Positions 36,887 to 45,550 of a stretch of 64,000 bases of DNA are shown here, one piece after another; within the stretch, counting starts at the first letter, position 1, and every line of letters starts with the position of its first letter. This stretch comes from Bacillus sp. SM2101 (GTDB lineage Bacteria > Bacillota > Bacilli > Bacillales > SM2101): the NCBI RefSeq assembly GCF_018588585.1, contig NZ_JAEUFG010000012.1:62001-126000 (forward strand). Direction: 5' to 3'. The position numbers and the translations under genes were made by a program. The notes beneath the pieces are model-generated. The model worked only from the letters and a program-made list of their open reading frames with translations, was not told where the DNA came from and searched no databases.

Positions 36887-38428
36887 TTATTCCTTCATTC
36901 CGATAAGTGATTTACGATATTCGGTCGGTGAAGCGCCACACAGCTTTTTAAACACTTTACTGAAATAGTTTGGGTCGTGATAACCGACTTCGAATGTAAT
37001 TTCTTTTAAGCTTTTATCAGGATTCATCATCAGCTTCTTCGCCTTTTCGATGCGACATTCTGTTAGGAAGCTGATGTAGTTCACCCCAAGCTGTTCTTTA
37101 AACATCTTACTAATATAAATAGGACTTAATCCAACTTTGTGTCCGATTTTATCTAGTGAAATTTCTTTATGAGAATGTTCAATAATGTACTGCTTAATTT
37201 GTTGAATAGTGTCATCTTCTAATTGACTACAATAATCTACATAGGACTGCCACATATAATCTAGTAAATAACTTGTCTCAGCTTGAAGCTGTCGAAAATC
37301 ATGTATTTGTGTCGAGAACAAAGGGGTATAAGGCTCAACTCCCAGTTCAGTTAACACGCGAGATGCAATCCAAAGCAACTCTAGTACACGTTGCTGTGAT
37401 TGCATTACGTTTGTTTTTTCACTCTCATAGCGGTGGATTAAATTAATCACGTATGAAGAGAATTCTTCCCATTTCCCATTTCGAACTTGATCAAATAGCT
37501 TCTTTTCCAGTTGTTTTAAATTTTGATCCTCTGAGTTCTCATCATGTGTAGGTAAATCAGCATAAAAACGGAATCTTACATGAGGCTTCGCCTCTTTGGT
37601 TGCTATAAGTGACTCCTGATAAGAATGGCGTATTTTGTCTAATGAATGACATACATTTCCTATGCCGATAAACCAACTCGTGTTATTAGTAGATTTCGGA
37701 ATAGATAGAATGGCTTGAGCAAGAGAAACTGCTTGTAAACGAAATGATTTCTCTTGTTGTCTGAACACGATAATTGGCAATTGGCGACCATATAAGGCTC
37801 CAACCCAACCTCGTTCTGTCTTTCTTACCTTCTCTTTGATAGCTGAATAGAAACGTTCTGCTCCTTTTGGAAGCAAGACGCTCATTACAAATTTTTCGTT
37901 TGACATTTGAATATCTAATAGTTGAATTAACTCGTCTAAATGTATGTCATGCATATGGTCGAAGAGCAGTTGTGTCACTACATCAGTTTCAACGATGGGT
38001 AATGTTTTTTGAAGAGCATGCTGTTGAAACGTACTTATCGCCATGGATTCTCTTTCTTGTTCGAGTAGGCTCAATACTTTTCCGACCGTGTCTATGATTT
38101 CACTCGTCTTGCTTGGTTTCAGTAAATAGTCCTTCACTCCTAGCTTCATTGCTGTATGGGCATAATCAAACTTGGCGAAAGCAGTGATCATAATAAATTT
38201 AATATTCGGATGATCTTTATTAATTCGCTCAATTGCTTCAAGCCCATTTATTCCTGGCATCTGAATATCCATTAAGACTAAATCTGGTGAAAATTCTTCG
38301 ACTATCTGGATAGCTGCTTGTCCATTTTTTGCTTGCTCTATAACAAGACCGGAGAAGTTTTTTTCTAGAATGTATTTTAGACCTTCTCGTTCTACTTGTT
38401 CATCATCAACGATTAGGAGTTTCACCAT
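36887..38428 (-). CDS. YesN-type response regulator, AraC output
   Basis: The 513-residue protein has an N-terminal receiver with acidic pair LLIVDDE, phospho-acceptor Asp54 (VLMDIQMPG) and a later lysine (LLKPSK). A central linker follows, then a C-terminal AraC double helix-turn-helix (ISLDKIGHKVGLSPIYISKMFKEQLG ... FEVGYHDPNYFSKVFKK). It should be phosphorylated by the kinase encoded just upstream, with which it overlaps by 23 nt. In Clostridium beijerinckii the equivalent XylFII-LytS/YesN system activates xylose transport genes, and the same role is inferred here. Confidence 0.93.
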   Translation of the reverse strand: MVKLLIVDDEQVEREGLKYILEKNFSGLVIEQAKNGQAAIQIVEEFSPDLVLMDIQMPGINGLEAIERINKDHPNIKFIMITAFAKFDYAHTAMKLGVKDYLLKPSKTSEIIDTVGKVLSLLEQERESMAISTFQQHALQKTLPIVETDVVTQLLFDHMHDIHLDELIQLLDIQMSNEKFVMSVLLPKGAERFYSAIKEKVRKTERGWVGALYGRQLPIIVFRQQEKSFRLQAVSLAQAILSIPKSTNNTSWFIGIGNVCHSLDKIRHSYQESLIATKEAKPHVRFRFYADLPTHDENSEDQNLKQLEKKLFDQVRNGKWEEFSSYVINLIHRYESEKTNVMQSQQRVLELLWIASRVLTELGVEPYTPLFSTQIHDFRQLQAETSYLLDYMWQSYVDYCSQLEDDTIQQIKQYIIEHSHKEISLDKIGHKVGLSPIYISKMFKEQLGVNYISFLTECRIEKAKKLMMNPDKSLKEITFEVGYHDPNYFSKVFKKLCGASPTEYRKSLIGMKE

Positions 38429-39869
38429 CTTTTTCGATTCTCCTTTTCTTCGGAATTTTCAACACAACCTTTGTACCTATTCCAAGCGTGCTTTCAATAT
38501 CCATGATATTTTCATAGCCATAGAAAAGTCGTAACCGTTTACCAACATTACTCATGCCAATCCCAGTTGAGTGTCCTTCGGTATCAATACTGTTACCCTC
38601 TAATATTTGCTTCCTTTTATGTTCGTTCATCCCAGGGCCATCGTCCTCAATTTCAATTGTCACTTCGTCAGTACTGTTGATTGCACGGAACCAAATGATG
38701 CCACCTTCTTCTTTTGGCTCAATAGCATGTATTACCGCATTTTCAATGATTGGCTGCAACGTTAGCCTTGGAATTTGTAAACCTAGACATTTTTCGTCTA
38801 TATTCATATGAAATTGTAGGCGTTCGGTAAATCTTGCTTTTTGTATATCAATATATTGCTGAAGAATATTAACCTCTTCAGCAAGAGTAGTAGATTTGTC
38901 TAAGCTTTTTAAATTATAGCGCAACAAGCTGGCAACGCTTACTATAAGATCACTAGTTTCTTCTGAGCCTTCCATATACGCCTTTTTAGAAAGCGTATTA
39001 AGGGTGTTATACAAGAAATGAGGGTTCATTTGGCTCTGTAAACTATGGAGCTGGCTTTCTTGTAGTAAGAGCTTGTTCTCCTTTAGTTCATTTTCGAGCT
39101 GTGCATTTTGTTGTACTTCCAGTAGAAAGTTATTTATATTAATTCGCATACGATCAAACATCTTTGCGAGAAACGAAATTTCATCATTGGAATCAACTTC
39201 AATTTTAGAATTGAATCGTCCTTTTGATAATTCAATAGCGGCTTGGGTCAACTTCTTTACTGGTCTAGTAATTCTCAAGGAGAACCAGTAAGTAAATTGT
39301 ACGAGCAACAAGGTAATTAACAATAACAGCCAAATTCCAAGCTTTTTCAGTTCTTCTGATTGTTCAATAATTCCACGATAGAAACGATCGTACGTGTTTA
39401 GCTCTTTGTCAATTAATGTGAGTGTCATCTCAGATATATATTTAGATATGTGCGTAGCTTCTGTTAATACTTCTAAATAATCTTCTGTTTCTTTCTCTGT
39501 ACGGAACAGAAGCGAGCGTTCCGTTGCTTCAATGAGACTATCGATTAAATTTTCATAATTGGTTAAGGCAAAATCATTTTGGTTATTTCTAAATTTAGAC
39601 ACTTCATCCTTTTTATTTTGAAGTTTATTTACGTTAAGTTGAAGCGCTTCCAAATTTGCAAATGAAGGATTGAGTAAATAGTTGTTCAAATCTGTGACCA
39701 TTTGCTGACTGACACTTGATACCTCATTCATACTTAAATAGCGTTCAAGTATATCATTATATTGATTTTGCGTTTTTTGATTATAATAGGTGAGTGAAAT
39801 CCAAATTGCGACCATGATGAATAGAATGACTGTGGCGAGTGCCCATATTTTCTTTTGTAGACTGTTCAT
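38406..39869 (-). CDS. LytS/YesM-type sensor histidine kinase
   Basis: The 487-residue membrane kinase has two transmembrane helices (about 8-30 and 177-200) flanking an extracytoplasmic helical sensor region. A HAMP-like segment follows (LRITRPVKKLTQAAIELSKG), then the His_kinase box QSQMNPHFLYNTLNTL (His near 281). The ATPase part has IIENAVIHAI, IEDDGPGM and GTGIGMSNVGKRL. It overlaps the binding-protein-like gene by 4 nt upstream and the regulator by 23 nt downstream. The layout fits a kinase that reads sugar through a partner binding protein. Confidence 0.93.
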   Translation of the reverse strand: MNSLQKKIWALATVILFIMVAIWISLTYYNQKTQNQYNDILERYLSMNEVSSVSQQMVTDLNNYLLNPSFANLEALQLNVNKLQNKKDEVSKFRNNQNDFALTNYENLIDSLIEATERSLLFRTEKETEDYLEVLTEATHISKYISEMTLTLIDKELNTYDRFYRGIIEQSEELKKLGIWLLLLITLLLVQFTYWFSLRITRPVKKLTQAAIELSKGRFNSKIEVDSNDEISFLAKMFDRMRININNFLLEVQQNAQLENELKENKLLLQESQLHSLQSQMNPHFLYNTLNTLSKKAYMEGSEETSDLIVSVASLLRYNLKSLDKSTTLAEEVNILQQYIDIQKARFTERLQFHMNIDEKCLGLQIPRLTLQPIIENAVIHAIEPKEEGGIIWFRAINSTDEVTIEIEDDGPGMNEHKRKQILEGNSIDTEGHSTGIGMSNVGKRLRLFYGYENIMDIESTLGIGTKVVLKIPKKRRIEKDGETPNR

Positions 39870-40843
39870 CGCACATCTATTGCCTTTACAACTTTTATAT
39901 CTGTGAAATAGCCATCTAAATTAAGTTGCTCTTTCTCATTCTTCAGCCATTGCGTAATAAGACTTACACTCATTTTTCCCATCTCCTGAGGGGATTGCTC
40001 TATCATTCCGTCGAGCTTTCCTTCTTTAAGAAGTGATAACGACTCTCGGTCGTCATCAAAAGAATAGATATAGTAAGGCTCGACTTGTGATCTGCTCTCA
40101 ATCTCAAGAACCATTGTTTCAGAAATATTGGCATTCACAGCGATAAAAGCATCGACATGAGGAAACTTATTCAACATACCTTTTGTTGTCGCATTAACGC
40201 TTTCCCTAGTTAGAGATGTTTCTGCTTCAATTGCATCTATGTGTGGAAACGAGTTTAAAACGTCTTTTATACCTTTTAACCGTTGGTCTTGATAATACTG
40301 ATGCTGACGGTCAAACATGAGTATCACTTCCCCTTTGTCGCCCATGTCTGATATTAACTGCTTAGCTATTAACTGCCCTGCTAAGTATTGGTCAGAGCCG
40401 ACATATGTCCGTCTTAGGCTCTCATTCATAGGAACGTCATTAGCAACTGTAATAATTGGAATTCCATACGATGCAGCTTTGATCTTCGTTAAATTTTTAA
40501 AATCATCTGTATCATAGCCTTGAACAATGATCCCATCAACTTGTGAATAGATAGCAAGTTCAATTTGCTTCAAGAAGTCCTCTTTGTTATTACCATAACT
40601 GCCCCAAATCTCAAGGCTTGCCTCTTCACTTTGTGCTTGTTCAAGTGCACCTTCCCCAACCTTAACCCAAAATGGCGTATCTAGATCTTGGGTAATTAGA
40701 ACTAGTCGATAGTCTGACTCTGCCTTGGCTAATGTCTCTGGTAATTGCCAATCAGTTCGAAATACTTTACTGGCCGAAAGAAATGTGAAATAGAATAGGA
40801 TGATAGAAACAAAACTAAGTATGAAAACTACGATTTTCTGCAA
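39866..40843 (-). CDS. Membrane-anchored sugar-sensor binding protein (XylFII-like)
   Basis: The 325-residue periplasmic-binding-fold protein has an N-terminal signal or anchor helix (VVFILSFVSIILFYFTFL) without a lipobox cysteine. Motifs are YRLVLITQDLDTPFWVKV, VDGIIVQGYD and GVKDVL-type segments typical of sugar-binding family 1. The start is TTG 40843 with GGAG 9 nt away. It overlaps the kinase gene by 4 nt. In the C. beijerinckii model XylFII binds D-xylose and contacts LytS, and the gene order here is the same. The ligand is inferred. Confidence 0.88.
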   Translation of the reverse strand: MQKIVVFILSFVSIILFYFTFLSASKVFRTDWQLPETLAKAESDYRLVLITQDLDTPFWVKVGEGALEQAQSEEASLEIWGSYGNNKEDFLKQIELAIYSQVDGIIVQGYDTDDFKNLTKIKAASYGIPIITVANDVPMNESLRRTYVGSDQYLAGQLIAKQLISDMGDKGEVILMFDRQHQYYQDQRLKGIKDVLNSFPHIDAIEAETSLTRESVNATTKGMLNKFPHVDAFIAVNANISETMVLEIESRSQVEPYYIYSFDDDRESLSLLKEGKLDGMIEQSPQEMGKMSVSLITQWLKNEKEQLNLDGYFTDIKVVKAIDVR

Positions 40844-41088
40844 GAGAATAATCTCCTTTGTTTCTTATTGGCTATTTTCGTAATATTTGTTAGACCATGG
40901 CACATTTTTCTGTAACTTGATAGCTAACATACAAAGCCACTTTTTATGGTGCAAATTTGGTGATAGTAGAAACAAAGTACGAAAAGAGCCTATTCTTTTA
41001 ATCATCTTATCACAAGTAAGTAAAAATCTACTATGCTATTTTTCGCTATATTAATGGAGGAATATGGTCATGGCGGATTTTTCAGATG

Positions 41089-41212
41089 TAATGATTGGCT
41101 GTTGTTGCTTTAAGAGGTAAACACCTACACAACTAGAGTTCGTGGCACCTTTTCTTGGACAACGATGACCAACAATGTAAAAAACTTAGCAACAAAGTTT
41201 ACGACAAGAGCT
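41089..41212 (-). repeat. Dispersed repeat, minus-oriented copy
   Basis: Read on the minus strand this copy begins AGCTCTTGTCGTAAACTTTG and ends with a diverged GCAACAACAGCCAATCAT. A separate matching end (AACAAAGTACGAAAAGAGCC) lies at 40971-40990. Both belong to the family described at 44106. The remaining gap 40844-41365 holds no gene that I can support. Confidence 0.5.
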
Positions 41213-41365
41213 GTTACATAATTATGTTTTACGTGTAGTTCAATCTTATTTGCATTGAGGTATGCGGTCCTTATACTTGATATAGGAAATGCATTCGAAT
41301 AGAGAAGTATTTAGCTAAGTATAACTGTAATATTTGAAGATGTTAGACAGGGGAATGGTTGTGTC

Positions 41366-41393
41366 AAAAGGGGGACCAATTAACCCCCTTTTT
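41366..41393 (-). terminator. Terminator of the deacetylase operon
   Basis: AAAAGGGGG pairs with CCCCCTTTT around a 10-nt loop, with T tails in both directions, 55 nt past the deacetylase stop. Confidence 0.8.
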
Positions 41394-41447
41394 AGTCTTC
41401 CATTAAGGTATAAAATAACTCTCCACATTTACTATATTTCACTTCAA

Positions 41448-42674
41448 TTATTTTAAGCTTACAACTTCTAAACCCTCATCGTGTAAAAAACTGATTATAC
41501 TTGGCAGTGCGTCTATAACAGCTTGTGATTCATGGAGAAGAATAATAGATCCGGAAGGGTTTGAGCTTCGAATATAGTTAATGATTTCGTTTGAGCTCTG
41601 AACCTTCCAATCCTTTGGATCCTTATTCCAAAGTACCATCTTATGTTGATGTTTTTCCAATAACTCAATAGTTGACTCATTATTTGAACCATAAGGAGGC
41701 CTAAATAGAGTTACGGGCTCATTCGTTAGTTCTTCAATTAATAGATTTGCTTGGATGATTTCATGTTCTTGATTGTGTAGGGAGAGATTTGTAAGTTCTT
41801 TATGGTACATTGAATGACTACCGATCGAATAATTGTTAGATTGTGCATACTTTACGTATTCAGGATATTTCTTAACATTCACACCGGTGAAAAAGAACGT
41901 ACCACCAACCGTATGCTTCTTTAATATGTCTATAATCTCTGTAGTATATTTAGAAGGACCGTCGTCAAAGGTTAATGCTACCTTGCCATCAGGGATGCTG
42001 AAGGTAATTGCATCATTCAGTTGCACAAATGGAATTTCGGATATAATATTCTGATTCTTCTTTATTTCTTCCTTTGCAGGTGATTCTTCATTCTTTGGAA
42101 GTGATTCAATAGTTTCTTTTTCAACACTCTCTGCTAGCACAGGAGTTTTACTAGACAAAAGATTAAAGTACGAATTGTTAGAAAAACCTAGCAAAATAGT
42201 AGAAATGACAATAAATGAGGCAACGGTAATCCAAGCAACCTTATGCTTTCTATTATTAAGAATTTTTCCTTTGGGATGTATTTCGCCTTCTTGTTTTACT
42301 TCAGTATTACGTGCGGGTTGTAGCTTATCATTTAAAATTTGATTGATTTGTTTGGAATGTTTAAAAGCGTTTAGTCCTCGTACATACTCATCAGAGCAGG
42401 AGAAATAGATTTTTTCACTATTGTCTCTATATGTTCTCGTTATGTAGCTTCTATGTTGCTGTATATTTGAATTCCAAGAGGTGTGAAAGGACATTCTATA
42501 TTTAAATTTCCCAGAAAAATCAGTCGATTCTTTTAAGCTCATAGCTGTTTCAGTATCAATTTCCCAAAGGAGTTCAATATCTATTTCAAAAGAATATTTG
42601 ACTCGTAAAAAAGATTTGTTCAGATTGTTTTCTATTGATAATAGTTCTAATAGCTTACTATGATAGACTGACAT
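41448..42674 (-). CDS. Membrane-anchored polysaccharide deacetylase (NodB domain)
   Basis: The 408-residue carbohydrate esterase 4 enzyme has its domain at the C-terminus (about 215-408). Motif 1 TFDDGPS supplies the catalytic Asp and metal Asp, SHSMYH the metal His pair, RPPYGS motif 3, and LLHES motif 5. It should remove N-acetyl groups from peptidoglycan or another surface polysaccharide. Unusually, about 145 cytoplasmic residues precede a single membrane helix (VAWITVASFIVISTILLG), so it is a type II protein with an unknown intracellular domain. A coiled-coil gene lies 47 nt upstream and is probably co-transcribed. Confidence 0.9.
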   Translation of the reverse strand: MSVYHSKLLELLSIENNLNKSFLRVKYSFEIDIELLWEIDTETAMSLKESTDFSGKFKYRMSFHTSWNSNIQQHRSYITRTYRDNSEKIYFSCSDEYVRGLNAFKHSKQINQILNDKLQPARNTEVKQEGEIHPKGKILNNRKHKVAWITVASFIVISTILLGFSNNSYFNLLSSKTPVLAESVEKETIESLPKNEESPAKEEIKKNQNIISEIPFVQLNDAITFSIPDGKVALTFDDGPSKYTTEIIDILKKHTVGGTFFFTGVNVKKYPEYVKYAQSNNYSIGSHSMYHKELTNLSLHNQEHEIIQANLLIEELTNEPVTLFRPPYGSNNESTIELLEKHQHKMVLWNKDPKDWKVQSSNEIINYIRSSNPSGSIILLHESQAVIDALPSIISFLHDEGLEVVSLK

Positions 42675-42721
42675 ACTGTCCCCTTTCTCTTAGAGGTAAC
42701 TAAAGAGCTACATGCTCATGT

Positions 42722-43474
42722 TTACTCTGTTGTAGTAGATGTAGTTGTTTTTGGAGAGAAAGAAAAAGACAGCCGATCCGTAAAATCATTAATTGTTTGC
42801 ATTAATTCTGCTTTTTCATCTTGGCTTTGTTTGTATTGTTCTACAACCTTGTGATTCTCTACTTCTAAATCTCTAATTTTCTCTTCAAAGTCTTTTATTA
42901 ACATCATTTGTTCATATTGCTTGTTAGTTGATTCTTCTTTGAGTTTGTTATATTTATTAGTTTCTTTCTCAAGTTGGTTTGTTATATTTCCAAACTCTAT
43001 TTTCGACGAACTTTGATAGTCTTTAAAATCTTCAAGTAGCTGATCATAACTCATTTGTTTGTTAGTAAGGTTAGATTCTAATTCACGAATTTCCTTATCT
43101 TTATCTAATAAAATTTGTTCCTTCTTTACTTGGCTATGTTTTAAGCGGCCTATCATTTCATTCGCCGAATACAATTGGCTTTCAAGTCCCTTATTTTTAT
43201 ATTGAATCAATTGTCGGTCATGTAGCATATTTTCTAGAGAAACTATTAAATCTAAGGCTACTTTGTCTTGATCATCTTTTGATAATAAGTTTTTCTTACT
43301 AGTTGTTTCAGATTGTTCGAATTCTTTGAATTCTTCATCAATAGATGATTCTTCAATCATTTCTTGGGAAACATCTTCTTCCATATTTATATTGTTTTGT
43401 TCAGGTTGACTTTGATTAGATAGGACTCCTTTTAACCAACCTCTTGAATTGCTCTTTGTATCCTTGGCCATCAT
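42722..43474 (-). CDS. Coiled-coil protein of unknown function
   Basis: The 250-residue protein is mostly one long coiled coil (about 70-230) with heptads rich in Glu, Lys and Leu. It follows a disordered acidic N-terminus and ends in a Ser/Thr tail. It has no signal peptide or membrane segment. I recognise no family. Its position before the deacetylase, whose N-terminal domain is cytoplasmic, suggests a cytoplasmic partner or scaffold (inference). The start ATG-ATG follows GGAGAG. Confidence 0.8.
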   Translation of the reverse strand: MMAKDTKSNSRGWLKGVLSNQSQPEQNNINMEEDVSQEMIEESSIDEEFKEFEQSETTSKKNLLSKDDQDKVALDLIVSLENMLHDRQLIQYKNKGLESQLYSANEMIGRLKHSQVKKEQILLDKDKEIRELESNLTNKQMSYDQLLEDFKDYQSSSKIEFGNITNQLEKETNKYNKLKEESTNKQYEQMMLIKDFEEKIRDLEVENHKVVEQYKQSQDEKAELMQTINDFTDRLSFSFSPKTTTSTTTE

Positions 43475-43831
43475 TTTCTCTCCTATCTCAATGTATGAAT
43501 AAATTATTGTTTATCAGATAGAATGGTATTAAATACTTACTAGAGTAGTATTAATCATCATTATACACCTTTTGAAGCCTAGAGTGGTAAATTCTAATCT
43601 TATTGTACGATTATGTAAATGGATGTCAATGTATGGCGAAAAAAATTGACATTTGTAGCAGAAAAAGATACTTAAGTTATAGGTAAAAAATACTATAAAT
43701 AGCATAAAAAAGAGACTAATGAACTAATTCTATTAGCGTTTATATATAGAATGGGCATGTATTCATTGCAGACTCTTTTCATAAATTTGTTGTATTTTTA
43801 ATAATATATGAACAGGTAAATAGGGGTTGTG

Positions 43832-43930
43832 GTGAAGTATTTATTAAAATTAATAAGAAATAAACCTAATTTGGCAAAGGCTTTGATGAGTGTGGATAAA
43901 GATGAGGATGAAAAGGATGAATATCATTAG
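43832..43930 (+). CDS. Possible small peptide, 32 residues
   Basis: GTG 43832 follows AGGGG at 5 nt and reads MKYLLKLIRNKPNLAKALMS, then an acidic tail (VDKDEDEKDEYH) to TAG 43930. It has an amphipathic basic N-terminus and an acidic C-terminus. I do not recognise it. It lies in an 830-bp gap beside a dispersed-repeat end (43768-43798), so it could be chance. Confidence 0.35.
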   Translation: MKYLLKLIRNKPNLAKALMSVDKDEDEKDEYH

Positions 43931-44105
43931 CAGTAGTTGTCACAATAAACTGTTTTGGTAGTTAATTAGGTCTGGCTTACAAGTATTTGAGCCATGTTTC
44001 TTTACAACATTGTTAAGGTGCTAATTACATAAATATATTTATAGTAGAAAGATACTGTTTATGGTAGACTAGTACTACATAAACTTCTTCAGAATTTTTA
44101 AAAAA

Positions 44106-44252
44106 TAAGGATCTTTTCGTAAATTTTGTTGTTATAGTTCATAAACTAGAAAGTAAGAGTGTCGTTTTAATCAATACTTATCATTTTAGAGAAGTAAATT
44201 GTATTAGTGTTTTTTTATCAGTATGAAAAACAACAGTCTATGCAAAAACAAC
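44106..44252 (+). repeat. Dispersed repeat, full copy (about 147 bp)
   Basis: The left end AAGGATCTTTTCGTAAATTT TGTTG and the right end CAACAGTCTATGCAAAAACA are imperfect inverted complements. The same plan and almost the same length occur at 58123-58268, and minus-oriented or diverged copies occur at 41089, 51850, 53411 and 56252. It has no coding capacity. It is probably a MITE or bcr-like interspersed repeat. Confidence 0.6.
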
Positions 44253-44253
44253 C

Positions 44254-44287
44254 AAAAAAACACCGCTTTCCAATTATTAGCGGTGTT
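44254..44287 (-). terminator. Terminator of the small peptide gene
   Basis: On the minus strand AACACCGCT pairs with AGCGGTGTT and runs into seven Ts, 17 nt after the peptide stop codon. A dedicated terminator supports the small gene. Confidence 0.85.
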
Positions 44288-44303
44288 ATATTTCCTAATC
44301 TAA

Positions 44304-44438
44304 TTATTTTGTACTAGTAATAGATAATATTGGTGGTAAATTCTCATCTTCTGGAGACGCTAGAGCTGTTGATCCTAATGCACCAACAATTATTAGACTC
44401 ACAGAAAGTGTTAAAATGATTTTCTTCACACGTTTCAT
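44304..44438 (-). CDS. Secreted 44-residue peptide, candidate signal precursor
   Basis: This gene is below usual length cut-offs. ATG 44438 opens MKRVKKIILTLSVSLIIVGA, a classical signal peptide ending STALA, and the predicted mature part is SPEDENLPPILSITSTK. A purine-rich GAGAGGTGGG precedes the start and a strong terminator follows the stop. It is transcribed divergently from a PlcR-like HTH-TPR regulator, 171 bp away. Precursors of the Phr, PapR and NprX signalling peptides have this size and layout, although papR normally lies downstream of its receptor gene. Its role as the regulator's ligand is an inference. A small surface peptide is the alternative. Confidence 0.7.
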   Translation of the reverse strand: MKRVKKIILTLSVSLIIVGALGSTALASPEDENLPPILSITSTK

Positions 44439-44512
44439 AACATATCCCACCTCTCAATAATTAATTATATTTTACTATATACCGTCTAACGATAAATTTG
44501 CGATAAATGAGT

Positions 44513-44545
44513 ATTATGCGAGATTAGGACTATCATGCTCGTAAT
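44513..44545. promoter_or_regulatory. Inverted repeat between peptide and regulator genes
   Basis: ATTATGCGAG and CTCGTAAT form an imperfect inverted repeat with about 15 bp between the arms, in the divergent promoter region. It is a candidate operator for the HTH-TPR regulator. No PlcR box was seen. Confidence 0.4.
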
Positions 44546-44609
44546 TTCTTCAGAATTCGTCAACTGATATAAACATATTGATTTTTTATGGAAAGGGGAA
44601 TTTGTTTTC

Positions 44610-45515
44610 ATGGATACAGAGAACCTATTACCGAAAATAGCATCAAACCTTAGAGAATTGAGAAAGTTTCAAAAAATTTCTCAAAAAAGGTTAGCTGAAG
44701 GGATATGTACTCAGTCTTATATAAGCATGATTGAAAAAGGTGAAATATCCCCATCTGCAACAATATTACATGCCTTCGCTATTCGATTAGGAGTTGATAT
44801 TAATTATTTCTTTGATGTTCAGGAAAATTTAATGTACCAGTATCAAGACGAATTGATAAAGCTCATAAAAGAGGCAAGGGATAAAAATGATTATACAGAA
44901 ATACGTCAGTTATTAAAAAAACAGGAACAAAATCCGTTCATGAGTTCTACTAAAATGCAAAAATTTATGAATTACCATAAAGGGCTGTGTTGTTATTTTC
45001 TTGACCATGACGCAAAAGAAGCAATAGAAATTTTAAATCAAACTTTATCTACAGATGAACATACTCAAGGTTTGTATCATTCAGAGGACATTGAAGCTTT
45101 AGTTGCCATTGCAAGTATTCATACTGAAGAAAAAAAATGGCCTGAGGCAAAACCATATTTTCTACAAGCTTTTGATATTGTGAAGAGATATCAAGCTGCA
45201 ATAAAAATTCAGACAGTGCAAAAAGTTTATTACAATTATATTCGTCTGTTGTATCTGTCCGGGTCATATACAGAGATTATTCAAGTAGCTGATAAAGGAA
45301 TTAACCTTTGTAAGGAAAATGATAGCTTATATTTACATGGTCAATTATTATATTATAAGGCTCTTACATTAAATAAACTGGAACGATTTGATGAGGCGAT
45401 TACATTTTTTGAAAAAGCTATTATGGTATTTAGCGTTCAGGAAAATCAACAGCTTGTCGATTATACTAGAAAAATAATAACTAAATTTAAAGACATAGAA
45501 AAAAGCAATAGGTAG
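44610..45515 (+). CDS. PlcR/NprR-like HTH-TPR regulator (RRNPP type)
   Basis: The 301-residue protein has an N-terminal XRE-type helix-turn-helix (LRELRKFQKISQKRLAEGICTQ plus SYISMIEKGEISPS, about 14-50). About five degenerate TPR units follow, ending in LYLHGQLLYYKALTLNKLERFDEAITFFEKA. Length and plan match PlcR/PlcRa, cytoplasmic receptors that change DNA binding on taking up a secreted peptide. It is divergent from a secreted-peptide gene and 540 bp upstream of a secreted GH81 glucanase, a plausible regulatory target since this receptor class often controls extracellular enzymes (inference). ATG follows AAAGGGG. A terminator begins within its last codons. Confidence 0.9.
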   Translation: MDTENLLPKIASNLRELRKFQKISQKRLAEGICTQSYISMIEKGEISPSATILHAFAIRLGVDINYFFDVQENLMYQYQDELIKLIKEARDKNDYTEIRQLLKKQEQNPFMSSTKMQKFMNYHKGLCCYFLDHDAKEAIEILNQTLSTDEHTQGLYHSEDIEALVAIASIHTEEKKWPEAKPYFLQAFDIVKRYQAAIKIQTVQKVYYNYIRLLYLSGSYTEIIQVADKGINLCKENDSLYLHGQLLYYKALTLNKLERFDEAITFFEKAIMVFSVQENQQLVDYTRKIITKFKDIEKSNR

Positions 45516-45550
45516 CGAGCTGCTATTTGCTTTTTTCTATGTCTTTTTTT
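45492..45550 (+). terminator. Terminator overlapping the regulator 3' end
   Basis: A 20-bp-class stem (GACATAGAAAAAAGCAATAG with CTATTTGCTTTTTTCTATGT) is followed by seven Ts. The 5' arm includes the last codons and stop of the regulator gene. Confidence 0.9.

Noticed and set aside
41057-41119. Short cysteine-containing peptide ORF after GGAGG in the gap downstream of the deacetylase
   Set aside because: Only about 16 codons, partly inside a dispersed repeat copy, with no terminator or homologue known to me.
44461-44609. PlcR box in the peptide/regulator intergenic region
   Set aside because: No match to TATGNAWWWWTNCATA. Only a different imperfect inverted repeat was found.
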